64,000 nt of DNA from Anaerolineaceae bacterium (GCA_002699125.1 PABI01000128.1:1-64000), one strand, 5' to 3'; positions 43,201 through 51,203 are shown, counted from the stretch's first letter. The notes: a model not told the origin generated them from the letters alone. Numbers and translations are program-made.

Positions 43201-45634
43201 AGCGGCAACGGCCGTTGCCCTGACACAAGGCGAGCAAACTTTTTTATCCGCCAGCAGCGCCGCCCGCCAACAGTGGCAGGAAGAAGAAGAAACCCGCCAG
43301 CAGCGCGAGCTGGAAACGTTGCAGCAGCTCGCCCAAACAGAGAAAAAACGGGCGCAAGAACAAACGCGAGCGGCTCAAAGGCTGCGCCAACGCGCCTACT
43401 TTTTGGTTGGTGCATTGGCTGTGGCGCTCGTTTTAGCCGTGTTTGCTTTTGTAAATAGCAACCGGGCAACGCAAAATGCAGCATTGGCGGCCACTGCCGA
43501 AGCGGAAGCTATTGCCCAACGAAATGCCGCCCAAACACAAACCAATTTGGCCACCTCCCGCGAACTCTCTCTGGCGGCCCTCAACAATCTGGAAGCCGAT
43601 CCCCAATTAAGCATCCTGTTGGCCTTGCAAGCCCTGGAAACCAGTCACACCAAAGAAGCAGAAGAAGCCCTTCATTGGGCTGTCCAAGCCACACGGGTCA
43701 TGAGAATCTTGGCCGATCATACTGATTTGGTTGAGGGTGTGGCCTACAGTGCCGATGGGACCAAACTGGCAACCGTCAGCTTAGATGGCACCGTTAAAGT
43801 TTGGGAGGCGGCCACGGGCGAATTGCGGCGCACCTTGCCCTATGATGGGGTTGAGTACGTGGGCAATACCCTCAGGTTTGATGAGGCTGGCGAGCGACTT
43901 TCCCTGCTGGTGATTGGGGACAACTTGGCTACGTCAAATCTCCATATTTGGGATGTTGCCTCAGGCACGTTGCTGAGCCAAACGGAACTGCCCGTTCCGG
44001 CTGAGTTTTTTCGCTTTGATCTCAGCCCAGACTGGCAGCTTTTGGCTGTTGGCCGTGAGAATGGTATCCCTGAATTGTGGGACATGGCTACGGGCGAACA
44101 GTTGCTGACTTTGTCTGGGCATGATGGGGCGATTAGCAGTGCTGTCTTCAGTGCCGATGGCTCCCGTTTGGTCACGACCAGTTTTGACGGTCAGGCGCAG
44201 GTTTGGAATATGGCAACGGTCTTGGAAAGTGAAGAACCTCAGCCTGAACTTGCCCTCTCCATTGCCAATGACGAAGGGCTAACACGCGCCTTTTTTAGCA
44301 ATGATGGCACTCGCCTGGCTCTGGTTTTCTTCGCAACCGTGGAAATTTGGGATTTGGTTGATACCAACCAGCCCCAACTGCCGCTGACGGGGCATAACAA
44401 TGCGGTTCACTATGCTGCCTTCGCCCCCGATGATGCGCGGTTGGCTACTGCATCGGCTGACAGCACGGTCAAGGTGTGGGATTTGGCGAGTGGAGAGGAG
44501 TTATTTGCCTTGTCCGGCCATGAGGCGACGGTTTTTAGATTGGCTTTTAGTCCAGACGGCCGTTTCCTCACCACCGCCAGCCATGACGGCACTGCCCGCA
44601 TCTGGAACGTCGCCCGCGACGCGGGTGGCGAAGCACAGACCTTTTTTCATGCCGGTGACATCCCTATGGTCAGTTTAGAACTAAGCCCTGATGATCAAAA
44701 ATATGCCTTCGGCACCATCAATGGCACAACCGTCGTTGGCAATGCGGCTACGGGCGAACAATTGTTAACGCTGCAAAATGAATTCGATGGGCCAGTTCAC
44801 GGGGTCTCTTTCCACCCCAACGGCTCACGTCTGGCAACGGCCAGCCAGGATGGCCGCGCGCGCATCTGGGACACAGCAACGGGCGAATTGCGGTTGCAAT
44901 TCACTGCACATGTTGGCGGCAATTCGGGTGGGAATGAGGGGGTGCTGGATGTTGCTTACAGCCCAGATGGCGCACGGTTAGCGACGGCAGGTGCGGACGG
45001 ATTGGCTAAAGTGTGGGATGCAGAGTCGGGCGAGGACCTGCTGGTGTTAGAGGGCCATACAACGGGGCTGTTTCGGGTGGTTTATAGTGGCGACGGCCGT
45101 TATCTAGCCACCACCAGCGATGCAAACAATGCTACAACGAACATTTGGGATGCCAACAGTGGCCAACTTCTTCATTCGCTCGGCCCCAATCCCGGCCGCG
45201 CGTGGGGGCTGGCTTTTAGCCCCGACAGTCAGCTTGTGGCAACGGGAGGCGCAGGCGGTTTTTTGCAGGTGTGGAATGTGGCCACAGGAAAAGAAGCCAG
45301 TTCGCTCACAGGGCAATCGTCCGAATTTGGCTCAGTTCTCTTCACGCCGGACGGGCAGCAATTGATAACGAGTGGTGTCAATGGCGTTACGCTTTGGGAT
45401 TTGGCAAGCGGAACAGAAATATTGAACCTCGCCCCAATTAACAGCAAAGGAGCGGCTTTAACCCAGGATGGGCGACAGCTTTATGTCGTTGCTGCCCAAT
45501 CACCGGTTGTTCGTGTCTACGCCATCGAATTGATAGATGCGATGGCCGTGGCCGAATCATTGCTGACGCGCTGGTGGACCGTTGAAGAATGTCGCCAATA
45601 TCTCCATGCGGATATCTGTCCGGTGCGGGAGTAG
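40268..45634 (+). CDS. Giant BTAD regulator / Ser-Thr kinase / nSTAND ATPase / TM / WD40 protein
   Basis: 1788 residues. Order: OmpR-like DNA-binding domain and BTAD helices as in SARP activators (1-255); Ser/Thr kinase (280-545; GSGAYGVIYRAV, VAVKVI, HRDIKPANI, DFGIAKD, SPEQ); nSTAND NTPase (560-1000) starting NPYKGLRAF, with Walker A VGPSGAGKSS, Walker B LLLVIDQFEELF; coiled coil (1010-1040); one membrane helix (about 1042-1062); then about 13 WD40-like repeats (1150-1780; VKVWDLASGEELFAL, ARIWDTATGELRL). Topology would put WD40 blades outside and kinase plus DNA-binding parts inside. A one-protein signal route from surface to promoter is inferred. ATG 40268 follows AATGGAGGTGGCGGT. Confidence 0.92.
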   Translation: MARLTISLLGKFQALLDDEPLASFRTNKVQALLIYLAVEQRPQRREWLIELLWPGMPERSARHNLRQVLYNLRQVLPELSAAEGTEGETAVSTLLTNRQTIQLNPQAALTVDVHEFETQLHSVQDHAHVDLLVCQRCRQTLAAAVSLYQSDFLADFYLSDSNEFEEWAEVTRQAYRRKALDALEALTAIHIRQSDYREAQEFAQRQLEVDNLRESAYRQLMEIYALSGRREEALALYESCRRLLGEELGMAPTTRTSEMYRQIVAGDLRFDAPANRGVRGLELKEEIGSGAYGVIYRAVQPTIGREVAVKVIRPRYANDPEFIRRFESEAQTVARLEHPYIVPLYDYWRDPEGAYLVMRLLRGGSLLSSLENGPLQPDTAVTLLNQLASALTSAHQLGIVHRDIKPANILFDEANNAYLTDFGIAKDLASDLQLTGAGEIAGTPDYVSPEQLTGQQVTPQADQYSLGAVLYETLTGEKPFSDAPLAIRIQKHLAEPLPLVCDSRPDLPGQVDAVIQRATAKEPTARFTDMLAMAEAFRQAVHGLAPTTVVDTAVPSTRELTNPYKGLRAFQESDASDFFGREVLIEQMVAGLADSNFLAVVGPSGAGKSSVVKAGLVPALRQGALPGSENWFVAEMVPGSHPLEELALRLLPVAVDPPPSLLDPMQKDERGLLRTLRRILPGDDAHLLLVIDQFEELFTLTDSEARRHRFLNSLLAVLSAPRSPLHVVVTLRADFYDRPLQIKPIADLFKENSTLVLPMSNEEIAWAVQEPARRQGVTLEEGVMTAMVHDVADQPGALPLLQYALTELFEERQGLTMTLSSYRALGGVTGALAQRAEELFNGLSAAEQAVTRQLFLRLVTLEDGREHTRRRVLRSELEAVGESVGEGNTAVPHILDTFGRHRLLTFDRDPLTREATVEVAHEALLGNWQRLRAWLGIHREDIRQQRLLAAAAQEWTEAGQDESFLLRGARLEQFERWAAATAVALTQGEQTFLSASSAARQQWQEEEETRQQRELETLQQLAQTEKKRAQEQTRAAQRLRQRAYFLVGALAVALVLAVFAFVNSNRATQNAALAATAEAEAIAQRNAAQTQTNLATSRELSLAALNNLEADPQLSILLALQALETSHTKEAEEALHWAVQATRVMRILADHTDLVEGVAYSADGTKLATVSLDGTVKVWEAATGELRRTLPYDGVEYVGNTLRFDEAGERLSLLVIGDNLATSNLHIWDVASGTLLSQTELPVPAEFFRFDLSPDWQLLAVGRENGIPELWDMATGEQLLTLSGHDGAISSAVFSADGSRLVTTSFDGQAQVWNMATVLESEEPQPELALSIANDEGLTRAFFSNDGTRLALVFFATVEIWDLVDTNQPQLPLTGHNNAVHYAAFAPDDARLATASADSTVKVWDLASGEELFALSGHEATVFRLAFSPDGRFLTTASHDGTARIWNVARDAGGEAQTFFHAGDIPMVSLELSPDDQKYAFGTINGTTVVGNAATGEQLLTLQNEFDGPVHGVSFHPNGSRLATASQDGRARIWDTATGELRLQFTAHVGGNSGGNEGVLDVAYSPDGARLATAGADGLAKVWDAESGEDLLVLEGHTTGLFRVVYSGDGRYLATTSDANNATTNIWDANSGQLLHSLGPNPGRAWGLAFSPDSQLVATGGAGGFLQVWNVATGKEASSLTGQSSEFGSVLFTPDGQQLITSGVNGVTLWDLASGTEILNLAPINSKGAALTQDGRQLYVVAAQSPVVRVYAIELIDAMAVAESLLTRWWTVEECRQYLHADICPVRE

Positions 45635-45646
45635 GGTAAGTCTCCG

Positions 45647-46429
45647 GTGGAAACCGCAACCGTGCAGAGCGAACTTTGGGGTAAGGCAGCGCGCGATTGG
45701 GCAGATATTCAGGAACCGATGAACCGGCCCTTATGGGAAGCCATGCTCAACGCGACCCACGTTGGGCCGGGAACGCGCTTGCTTGACGTTGGTTGTGGCG
45801 GTGGTGGGGCCAGTTTGTTGGTCGCAGCAAGGGGCGCGCAGGTCACCGGGCTGGACGCGGCCGAGGGCTTGATTGCCTTTGCTCGTGAACGTGCTCCCAA
45901 CAGTGAGTTCCGCGTGGGCGACATGGTAGACTTGCCATTTGCCGACGGTGCGTTTGATCTGGTTTTTGCGGCCAATTCGATCCAGTTTGCCGGAGATTGG
46001 CTGGCTGCCCTGCGTGAACTTGGCCGGGTTTGTGTGTTGAACGGCCGTATCGCCGTCGGGCTGTTTGGTCCGCCAGAGAAGGTGGCGTTTCGCGCTATCT
46101 TCGAGACGATAAGCGCGATGCTGCCGGAGCCACTGTCGGGTGGCGGGCCTTTTGCGCTTTCCGGGCCAGGTAAGCTGGAAGGACTGTTTGAACAAGCGGG
46201 CCTCAGCGTGCTGGCGAGCGATGAAATTGATTGCCCGTTTGGCTATCCCGATTTTGCCACCTTTTGGCGCGGCACAACGGCCGCCGGGCCTTTCCAGAGC
46301 ATCTTGCCAGTTGTGGGTGAAGCACAGTTGAAGTTAGCTTTGCGTGATGCGGTTGAACCATTTTGTTGTGGGGACGGCCGTATTCTGATTCGGCCCAATC
46401 GTTTCAAATATGTCGTGGCAGCCGGGTAA
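45647..46429 (+). CDS. Class I SAM-dependent methyltransferase
   Basis: 260 residues. RLLDVGCGGGGASLLVAARG (motif I), VTGLDAAEGLIAFARER, FRVGDMVDLPFADGAFDLVF and LRELGRVCVLNGRIAVGLFG match UbiE/COQ5-like small-molecule methyltransferases. Start taken at GTG 45647, 13 bases after the giant gene's stop, with AGGGTAAG upstream; a second GTG is at 45662. Close spacing suggests cotranscription with the kinase-WD40 gene. Substrate unknown. Confidence 0.85.
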   Translation: METATVQSELWGKAARDWADIQEPMNRPLWEAMLNATHVGPGTRLLDVGCGGGGASLLVAARGAQVTGLDAAEGLIAFARERAPNSEFRVGDMVDLPFADGAFDLVFAANSIQFAGDWLAALRELGRVCVLNGRIAVGLFGPPEKVAFRAIFETISAMLPEPLSGGGPFALSGPGKLEGLFEQAGLSVLASDEIDCPFGYPDFATFWRGTTAAGPFQSILPVVGEAQLKLALRDAVEPFCCGDGRILIRPNRFKYVVAAG

Positions 46430-46522
46430 TCTGTTAAAATACATCAGCATGAAAATGATTTGCATGGCCCTTGCTAGACGAAGCATTTTACGGAGATAAT
46501 TATCAAAACGGAGGCGGAAAAT

Positions 46523-46852
46523 ATGAAATTTGGCCTTCTTCCTGGTGTGGTGCGAAAAATTACGGCCGTTCTCACCCATTACCCCCAAGTTGAAAAAGCC
46601 ACCCTCTACGGCTCGCGCGCTAAAGGCAATTACAAAAACGGCTCCGATATTGACCTGACGCTGCACGGCGGTGAGAACTTAACCTTGAGCGTTGTCTACC
46701 GCATCCTCGACGATCTCGACGACCTGCTGCTGCCCTACACCATTGACCTCTCCATCTTCCACGACATTGCTGATCCCGATGTGATTGATCATATTCAGCG
46801 TGTTGGTGTCCCCTTTTACGAACGAGATACGGCCGTTGCTAAACAGCTCTAG
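46523..46852 (+). CDS. MNT-type minimal nucleotidyltransferase
   Basis: 109 residues: VEKATLYGSRAKGNYKNGSDIDL is cut by its motif G-S-x9-D-x-D, as in MNT/MntA proteins, and the later YTIDLSIFHDI may give the third Asp. Most MNT proteins pair with HEPN toxins, which they AMPylate (type VII toxin-antitoxin). No HEPN-like gene is present on either side, so this is an orphan or has another partner. ATG 46523 follows ACGGAGGCGGAAAAT. It carries two octamers typical of the host genome. Confidence 0.88.
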   Translation: MKFGLLPGVVRKITAVLTHYPQVEKATLYGSRAKGNYKNGSDIDLTLHGGENLTLSVVYRILDDLDDLLLPYTIDLSIFHDIADPDVIDHIQRVGVPFYERDTAVAKQL

Positions 46853-47221
46853 TTGCACGTGGTTTGGGATGGGGTGGGGAACGGCCGTCCTCCAACAAAC
46901 CCTCTCGCCGCCAAATGATTAACTCCGACAAAGCTTGAGAAACAAACCGGATTTGTTTATACTGCCTGCATTCGGTTTTTAGCGCCGATATGGAGGAATA
47001 TGCTGCCAGTAATTCAGCCTATCATACCCATTTTCATGATATGCCGAAATTCATTCGTGTATTTATCTGATTGGAGGACGATATGCCGAAAAACGTTCCG
47101 CATATCCCGAAATTTGGGGTATTATGCCGAATGGTGTTCGGCATAATTAATAGCTAGGCCGTCTCAGTTTCCATTTTCCCGTCAAGAAATCGTATTTTGG
47201 GTAATTTCTAGGAGTTAACAA
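46853..47221 (+). promoter_or_regulatory. Intergenic region; left boundary of AT-rich insert with operators
   Basis: 369 bases without a gene. The last host-type ACGGCCGT is at about 46881. Beyond about 46,910 the sequence becomes AT-rich. It contains the three dyads at 47040-47145 (separate entry) and ends in the ribosome site TAGGAGTTAACAA of the next gene. No tRNA or obvious terminal repeats mark the boundary. Confidence 0.6.
47040..47145 (+). promoter_or_regulatory. Array of three 23-bp dyad operators at four-turn spacing
   Basis: TATGCCGAA-N5-TTCGGCATA is perfect at 47123-47145. A copy with one mismatch is at 47082-47104 (right arm ttccgcata), and one with a decayed right arm at 47040-47062 (ttcgtgtat). 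Starts are 42 and 41 bases apart, about four helical turns. A further half-site, tatcccgaa, is at 47103. The array ends 76 bases before the two-gene AT-rich operon, which it presumably controls. Confidence 0.75.
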
Positions 47222-49021
47222 GTGGATGAATTACAAATAGAAAACAGACTTGAGCAACTAGACCGAAAATTAAATATTATGAGAAAAGTAGGTCAATTAG
47301 AACAGGCGATTGAGCAAGTGAACCAAACTTCAACAAGCTCATCAAAACGGGAAACTCAATCTCCGTCACGAATAAATCGCTGGATGTTATTCATCGTCAT
47401 AACATTACTGATCGTATTTGTTCTATCTATGATGTTTTTCTACAGAACCTTTGAAAGGCGATTAGGCGATTTGGAAAGTGATGTTCAAGTAGTAAATACT
47501 TCATTGAACCAGCCAGAAGAATTAACCCCCATAGATGAAATATCCAGAAGTCTTGATGCTCGCTTAACTTCATTAGAAACACTTCAGGAGGCAATTGTAA
47601 GTACTTCAAAAGGTGCTTTAGAACAAATGACTTTTATATTCACAATTGTTGCCGCCTTTTTCGGATTATTTTCACTGTATTTTGCATACCGTCAAATAAC
47701 AACTGAAAATAATCGTGAAGTACATGATGCTGAAATGCGAAGTTTAGTGGCTTCATTCCATAACAACATTAATACAATCAGTTCTCTCATAAACACTTTG
47801 GAGCAAAGCTACGATTATCGTGAAAAAGTTGAAAACCAGCTATCTGAAATGCAAAGACGTGCAGCATCACTTGAAAAATCGAGAGATGAAAGCGATATTA
47901 CATTTACTAATCGCATAGCCGAGTTAAATGCTGATGCTGTAAGGTTATTCAAAACCGAAATTGATAGAGCAGCCCTTAGCCGTGAGGAAAATAGGAGAAA
48001 ATTGGATCGTTTTGCCAATAGAATGAATAGCGCAGGAACTATCCGGGAGGTTGAGAATTTACTCAATCCTTTCTGTTACTATCTCCGTGGATTACATAAT
48101 ATCGCCACCTATCAATATGAACTAGCTATTTCTGACTTGGAAGTTGCTCATAAAAAGGGCAGAGTTGATCTAGTTGATCCAAGACTCATAAACTATGCTG
48201 AACATGATAGAGAAAACGTAATGGCTATAGTTGAAGATATGGTGGTATCTTGTAGTCATTTTCAAGGTGTCGGTTTCAAAAATCTTGGAAGGTACGAAGA
48301 AAGTCGAAAGAAATTTCAGGATGCTCTGGAAAGAGATCCTTCACACTATCAATCAAGGACATATTTATTGCAAGTTATGTATTTTGATTCAAACGTTTCA
48401 CTAGCAACCATTGAATCTGAATATGATAAAGTTGTTGAAGAATTCGAGCACGCTTTAAATAGTGCTTCAAGCCTTGATGAAAGGAAAAAGATGAGGAAGA
48501 TTTTCAGCGTACTAAAGGTAAATCAGGGCAACATGTATTTGAGAAAGCTAATTGCTCTTAGTGCCCGTTCTGATCACAAAGAGTTTGAAAATAGAGAAAA
48601 GGCTTTACGATACTATCAAGAGGCATATGATTACATAAAACCATATTCGGATGTATCAAATTATGTTGCAGCATTTTCAGTTGCCCAAGCTATAGAGGAT
48701 GTGGGTTCATCCGTTTGGGATGAAAGATCTCCAACCTACTTTTATCAAGAATCCTTGCGATCTTTAAAGAAAAGGGTTGCAGAAGATCATGACCCCCTTT
48801 ACTCTGTTCTCCTTTACTATATGATTGCCATTTGTGAGAATAAGATTGACGGGGAGCAGAGTAGTGCTGGTGTGTTTCTGTCTCAGGCTCGCCATAGCCT
48901 AAAAGAAGTACCAAGTAACGCGACCTGCTTCTCGCCCATAAGCAAAGTTCGTCTATCACGTAACCATTTATTGGAAGAAATGGATAGGTTCGAAGAAGCC
49001 TTTCTGGGAGGTATACGATAA
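47222..49021 (+). CDS. Two-TM coiled-coil/TPR-like protein, unknown
   Basis: 599 residues; no family recognised. Residues 1-40 form an amphipathic coiled coil, 54-73 a membrane segment (WMLFIVITLLIVFVLSMMFF), 75-130 an outer coiled coil, 137-160 a second membrane segment (FIFTIVAAFFGLFSLYFAYR), 165-270 a long cytoplasmic coiled coil, and 285-590 helical repeats like TPRs (YQYELAISDLEVAHKKG, GFKNLGRYEESRKKFQDALE, NREKALRYYQEAYDYI). Start GTG 47222 is fixed by TAGGAGTTAACAA. AT-rich, no ACGGCCGT octamer, so probably acquired. Its stop is one base from the next ATG. A membrane scaffold or sensor is inferred. Confidence 0.75.
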   Translation: MDELQIENRLEQLDRKLNIMRKVGQLEQAIEQVNQTSTSSSKRETQSPSRINRWMLFIVITLLIVFVLSMMFFYRTFERRLGDLESDVQVVNTSLNQPEELTPIDEISRSLDARLTSLETLQEAIVSTSKGALEQMTFIFTIVAAFFGLFSLYFAYRQITTENNREVHDAEMRSLVASFHNNINTISSLINTLEQSYDYREKVENQLSEMQRRAASLEKSRDESDITFTNRIAELNADAVRLFKTEIDRAALSREENRRKLDRFANRMNSAGTIREVENLLNPFCYYLRGLHNIATYQYELAISDLEVAHKKGRVDLVDPRLINYAEHDRENVMAIVEDMVVSCSHFQGVGFKNLGRYEESRKKFQDALERDPSHYQSRTYLLQVMYFDSNVSLATIESEYDKVVEEFEHALNSASSLDERKKMRKIFSVLKVNQGNMYLRKLIALSARSDHKEFENREKALRYYQEAYDYIKPYSDVSNYVAAFSVAQAIEDVGSSVWDERSPTYFYQESLRSLKKRVAEDHDPLYSVLLYYMIAICENKIDGEQSSAGVFLSQARHSLKEVPSNATCFSPISKVRLSRNHLLEEMDRFEEAFLGGIR

Positions 49022-49022
49022 C

Positions 49023-50564
49023 ATGTTCGGATTTCGGAGGGTAACACCTGATAACGGTCATTGCCTATTTTTCCCTTCTCGACCTGAAGGTAAGAGATTA
49101 GTAATAGGACAAAGTGTTTGGGTTAAACCATCTGAGCAGTGGCGACATATCCAGCTTGGGGTTTTTCCTGTTCAATTGTCCCAAGGGCAAGAAGGCGGCT
49201 TGTTCACAACTAGAGAAAACTTAGAGTGTAAGGTTAAAGCAGAGATTATGGTCTGGATCGGGGGCTATAAGTTGGGGAAGCCTCAGGATGATGACTCTGA
49301 GCAAAATGAGGTTCTAAATCAAGATCGCAATAAAGAAAGAGAAACAAATTTAGATAAAGCTACCGAGGGTGAAGCACCCAATCGAGATATTGAACGCAAG
49401 ATTCAATATTCTGACTACTACAACCGTGTAGCTAATTACGCCAAAACATCTATTAAGAGAGTGTTGAAAACAAAAACACAAATTGAATTAATTGAAGATA
49501 ACAATTACCTAGCTCAAACAGTTCAAGAAATTGAACAAGATTTGGGAAATAGCCTTGGAAATATTGGCCTCATCTTGCTTGACAGCACGTTTGTTTTGGA
49601 ACCGCTTGAGCCTGATGATCCAAAGCAAGCCTCTAAAGAGATATTGGATGCTTGGCGTAAACGGGAACAAATTGCCGATGAAGCAGCCCTTGAGAAAGAG
49701 CGAGATAAAGCTGATTTCATACAAAGAGAAGATGAGTTAAAGCAACGAGCGAACGACCACAGGCTAGAATTAAAGGCAAAAGCAGAGGCGAAAGAACGCG
49801 AGCTTGACATTGAAACACAACGAGCTTTGCAGGCAAAAAAAGTTGAGATTGACACAATTAAGCGAGAGAATGATCGGATTGCAAAAGAATATAAACTATA
49901 TCAGCTTGGCATTGAGCAAGAGCTTAAGTCTGAGGAATTACGCATCCAAAATGAAAATGAACAGACAGAAGAAGAACAAGTGGATGAACGCGAAATGCGT
50001 AAGAGGCTTCGGGAGGCTGCTCAACTAAGACATGAAGAAGAAATTGAACAGGCGAGAGAAAAACAAACAGACGAACGTGAAAAGCGCAGGAGACTTAGAG
50101 AAGCTGCTCAACTAGAACATGAATTAGAAATTCTCCGGAAGCGCCAAGAAAAGTTAGAGATGGAGCTTGAACAGGGAAGATTGGAATTAGAAGAGAAACA
50201 TAACCGTAGAAATATAGAGGAAGAGATAAATGAAATGGAAAGTCGCCTTGAGCGTACCAGAGGCGAAACTAGAGTTGAGCTTATTGAGAGAGAGACGTTA
50301 GCAAAGTCTGCACATATGTTAAAAATGCAAGAATTACTATTAACAAACTTACCCAATATTTTGCAAGAAGCAAATCGCCCAATTGAGAAAATGGGCGAAA
50401 TTCGTCTCATCAATCTTTCAGGAGCAAATGAAAATTCTGGTTTAGATAAGACCCTTAGTGGAATTCTAACATCAACATCTATCTTACCAATTCTTAAGGA
50501 CATGCTACGATTCATAAAAGACTTCGAGGTTGAACCTGAACAGCTAAATCGAAAATCAGAATAA
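49023..50564 (+). CDS. SPFH/flotillin-like coiled-coil protein
   Basis: 513 residues. 20-85 and 125-200 look like a split SPFH (band 7) domain (VFPVQLSQGQEGGLFTTREN, LECKVKAEIMVWIGG, YAKTSIKRVLKTKTQIELIE, GLILLDSTFVLEPLEP), with an acidic low-complexity insert between (90-125). 205-430 is a very charged continuous coiled coil, with a repeated unit (EREMRKRLREAAQLRHE and EREKRRRLREAAQLEHE). It ends ANRPIEKMGEIRLINLSG, like flotillin tails. There is no membrane segment, so it may be recruited by the two-TM partner encoded one base upstream. AT-rich, foreign-looking. Function unknown. Confidence 0.75.
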   Translation: MFGFRRVTPDNGHCLFFPSRPEGKRLVIGQSVWVKPSEQWRHIQLGVFPVQLSQGQEGGLFTTRENLECKVKAEIMVWIGGYKLGKPQDDDSEQNEVLNQDRNKERETNLDKATEGEAPNRDIERKIQYSDYYNRVANYAKTSIKRVLKTKTQIELIEDNNYLAQTVQEIEQDLGNSLGNIGLILLDSTFVLEPLEPDDPKQASKEILDAWRKREQIADEAALEKERDKADFIQREDELKQRANDHRLELKAKAEAKERELDIETQRALQAKKVEIDTIKRENDRIAKEYKLYQLGIEQELKSEELRIQNENEQTEEEQVDEREMRKRLREAAQLRHEEEIEQAREKQTDEREKRRRLREAAQLEHELEILRKRQEKLEMELEQGRLELEEKHNRRNIEEEINEMESRLERTRGETRVELIERETLAKSAHMLKMQELLLTNLPNILQEANRPIEKMGEIRLINLSGANENSGLDKTLSGILTSTSILPILKDMLRFIKDFEVEPEQLNRKSE

Positions 50565-50597
50565 TGTGGTTTATTCTTTGCTGTTCCATAATTAACG

Positions 50598-50724
50598 GCA
50601 TAACAATGCTTTCACCTAACCGCAAGCACGCGGCTCGGTTGGACTTTTCGTCCGTTGAGAGTAACGTTGTCGGGATTGTTACGTAGTTGGATTTTGCTCG
50701 CAGCAGGTGAAATAAACATTAGGC
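50598..50724 (+). other. attC-like recombination site
   Basis: gcataac (50598-50604; consensus RYYYAAC except one base) and attaggc (50718-50724; consensus GTTRRRY except one base) bracket a 127-base imperfect palindrome: ctttcacct on the left pairs with aggtgaaat on the right, and the centre has hairpins ggactttt/gtcc and gtaac/gttac. It sits 34 bases after one gene and 25 before the next, as in integron cassettes. No integrase gene is present in the window. Confidence 0.55.
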
Positions 50725-50748
50725 GCATACATCCGTGGAGAGGCAATC

Positions 50749-50979
50749 ATGGAAATACCTGTTGGAAAGTGCTTGTCCTGTGGAAAAATGATTAATATGT
50801 GGCGTTGCGGAGATATGGCTGGAGGCGGAACGTATCACATTGTATGTTTCGAGTGCAGCGAAAGAGACCCCCGACAAAGTGTACAGTTGACCGCCTTATG
50901 GCGCTGGGTTGGCTGGGTATTTGTGACTGGTTTTATTATTGGACCGTTCTTTGTTTTTCTCGTTTTCGGTATCCTCTAA
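50749..50979 (+). CDS. Small zinc-ribbon membrane protein
   Basis: 76 residues. VGKCLSCGKMINMW and HIVCFECSERDP give two C-x2-C pairs, a likely zinc ribbon, followed by one membrane helix (50-74; VGWVFVTGFIIGPFFVFLVF). No family recognised. ATG 50749 follows TGGAGAGGCAATC, 25 bases after the attC-like site. The stop codon falls within a second attC-like core. Small size and context fit a gene cassette. Confidence 0.65.
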   Translation: MEIPVGKCLSCGKMINMWRCGDMAGGGTYHIVCFECSERDPRQSVQLTALWRWVGWVFVTGFIIGPFFVFLVFGIL

Positions 50980-51005
50980 CGCTAGCTGTTGGGCAAACTG
51001 CCCAA
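50974..51005 (+). other. Short attC-like core and hairpin after the small cassette gene
   Basis: ctctaac (50974-50980) and gttgggc (50988-50994) fit the two core-site consensus sequences but only 7 bases lie between them, as if the middle of an attC had been deleted. ttgggc-aaact-gcccaa (50989-51005) is a perfect small hairpin. It could instead be a weak terminator. Confidence 0.4.
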
Positions 51006-51150
51006 AGAATGTCACATTCATGTCATATAGTTGGCTCAAATCCCCTTGAATTGCTACCTCTTCATTTGATATAGTCCTCGAACATACTGCACTTGGGCAC
51101 GCTATTTCCCATGCCCAGCGCCGCAACGATTACTCATTTACCCATGTGAC

Positions 51151-51203
51151 GTAATTTAGAGGAACGTTTTGCGGAACATTCCCCAACATCTTCCCTAAAT
51201 TAC
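51151..51203 (+). promoter_or_regulatory. Candidate regulatory region of the ABC importer operon
   Basis: gtaatttag (51151-51159) and ctaaattac (51195-51203) are exact inverted repeats 35 bases apart. Between them ggaacgttttgcggaacatt contains ggaac twice at a 12-base interval and a near-palindrome ggaacattcc. The right arm is 18 bases before the substrate-binding protein ATG and its site GAGGAGAGAAA. Looping by a LacI-type repressor is possible but not shown. Confidence 0.45.

Noticed and set aside
40268..45634. Repeated WD40 units taken as DNA tandem repeats
   Set aside because: They are divergent protein repeats with little DNA identity, so no recombination or array signal is claimed.
46523..46852. 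Complete HEPN/MNT toxin-antitoxin pair
   Set aside because: Only the MNT gene is present; no HEPN-like frame with an R-x4-6-H motif lies on either side.
47153..47159. GCTAGGC as a possible attC end just before the two-gene system
   Set aside because: One mismatch to GTTRRRY, but no matching RYYYAAC partner or palindromic spacer was found at 60-140 bases, so a full site is not supported.
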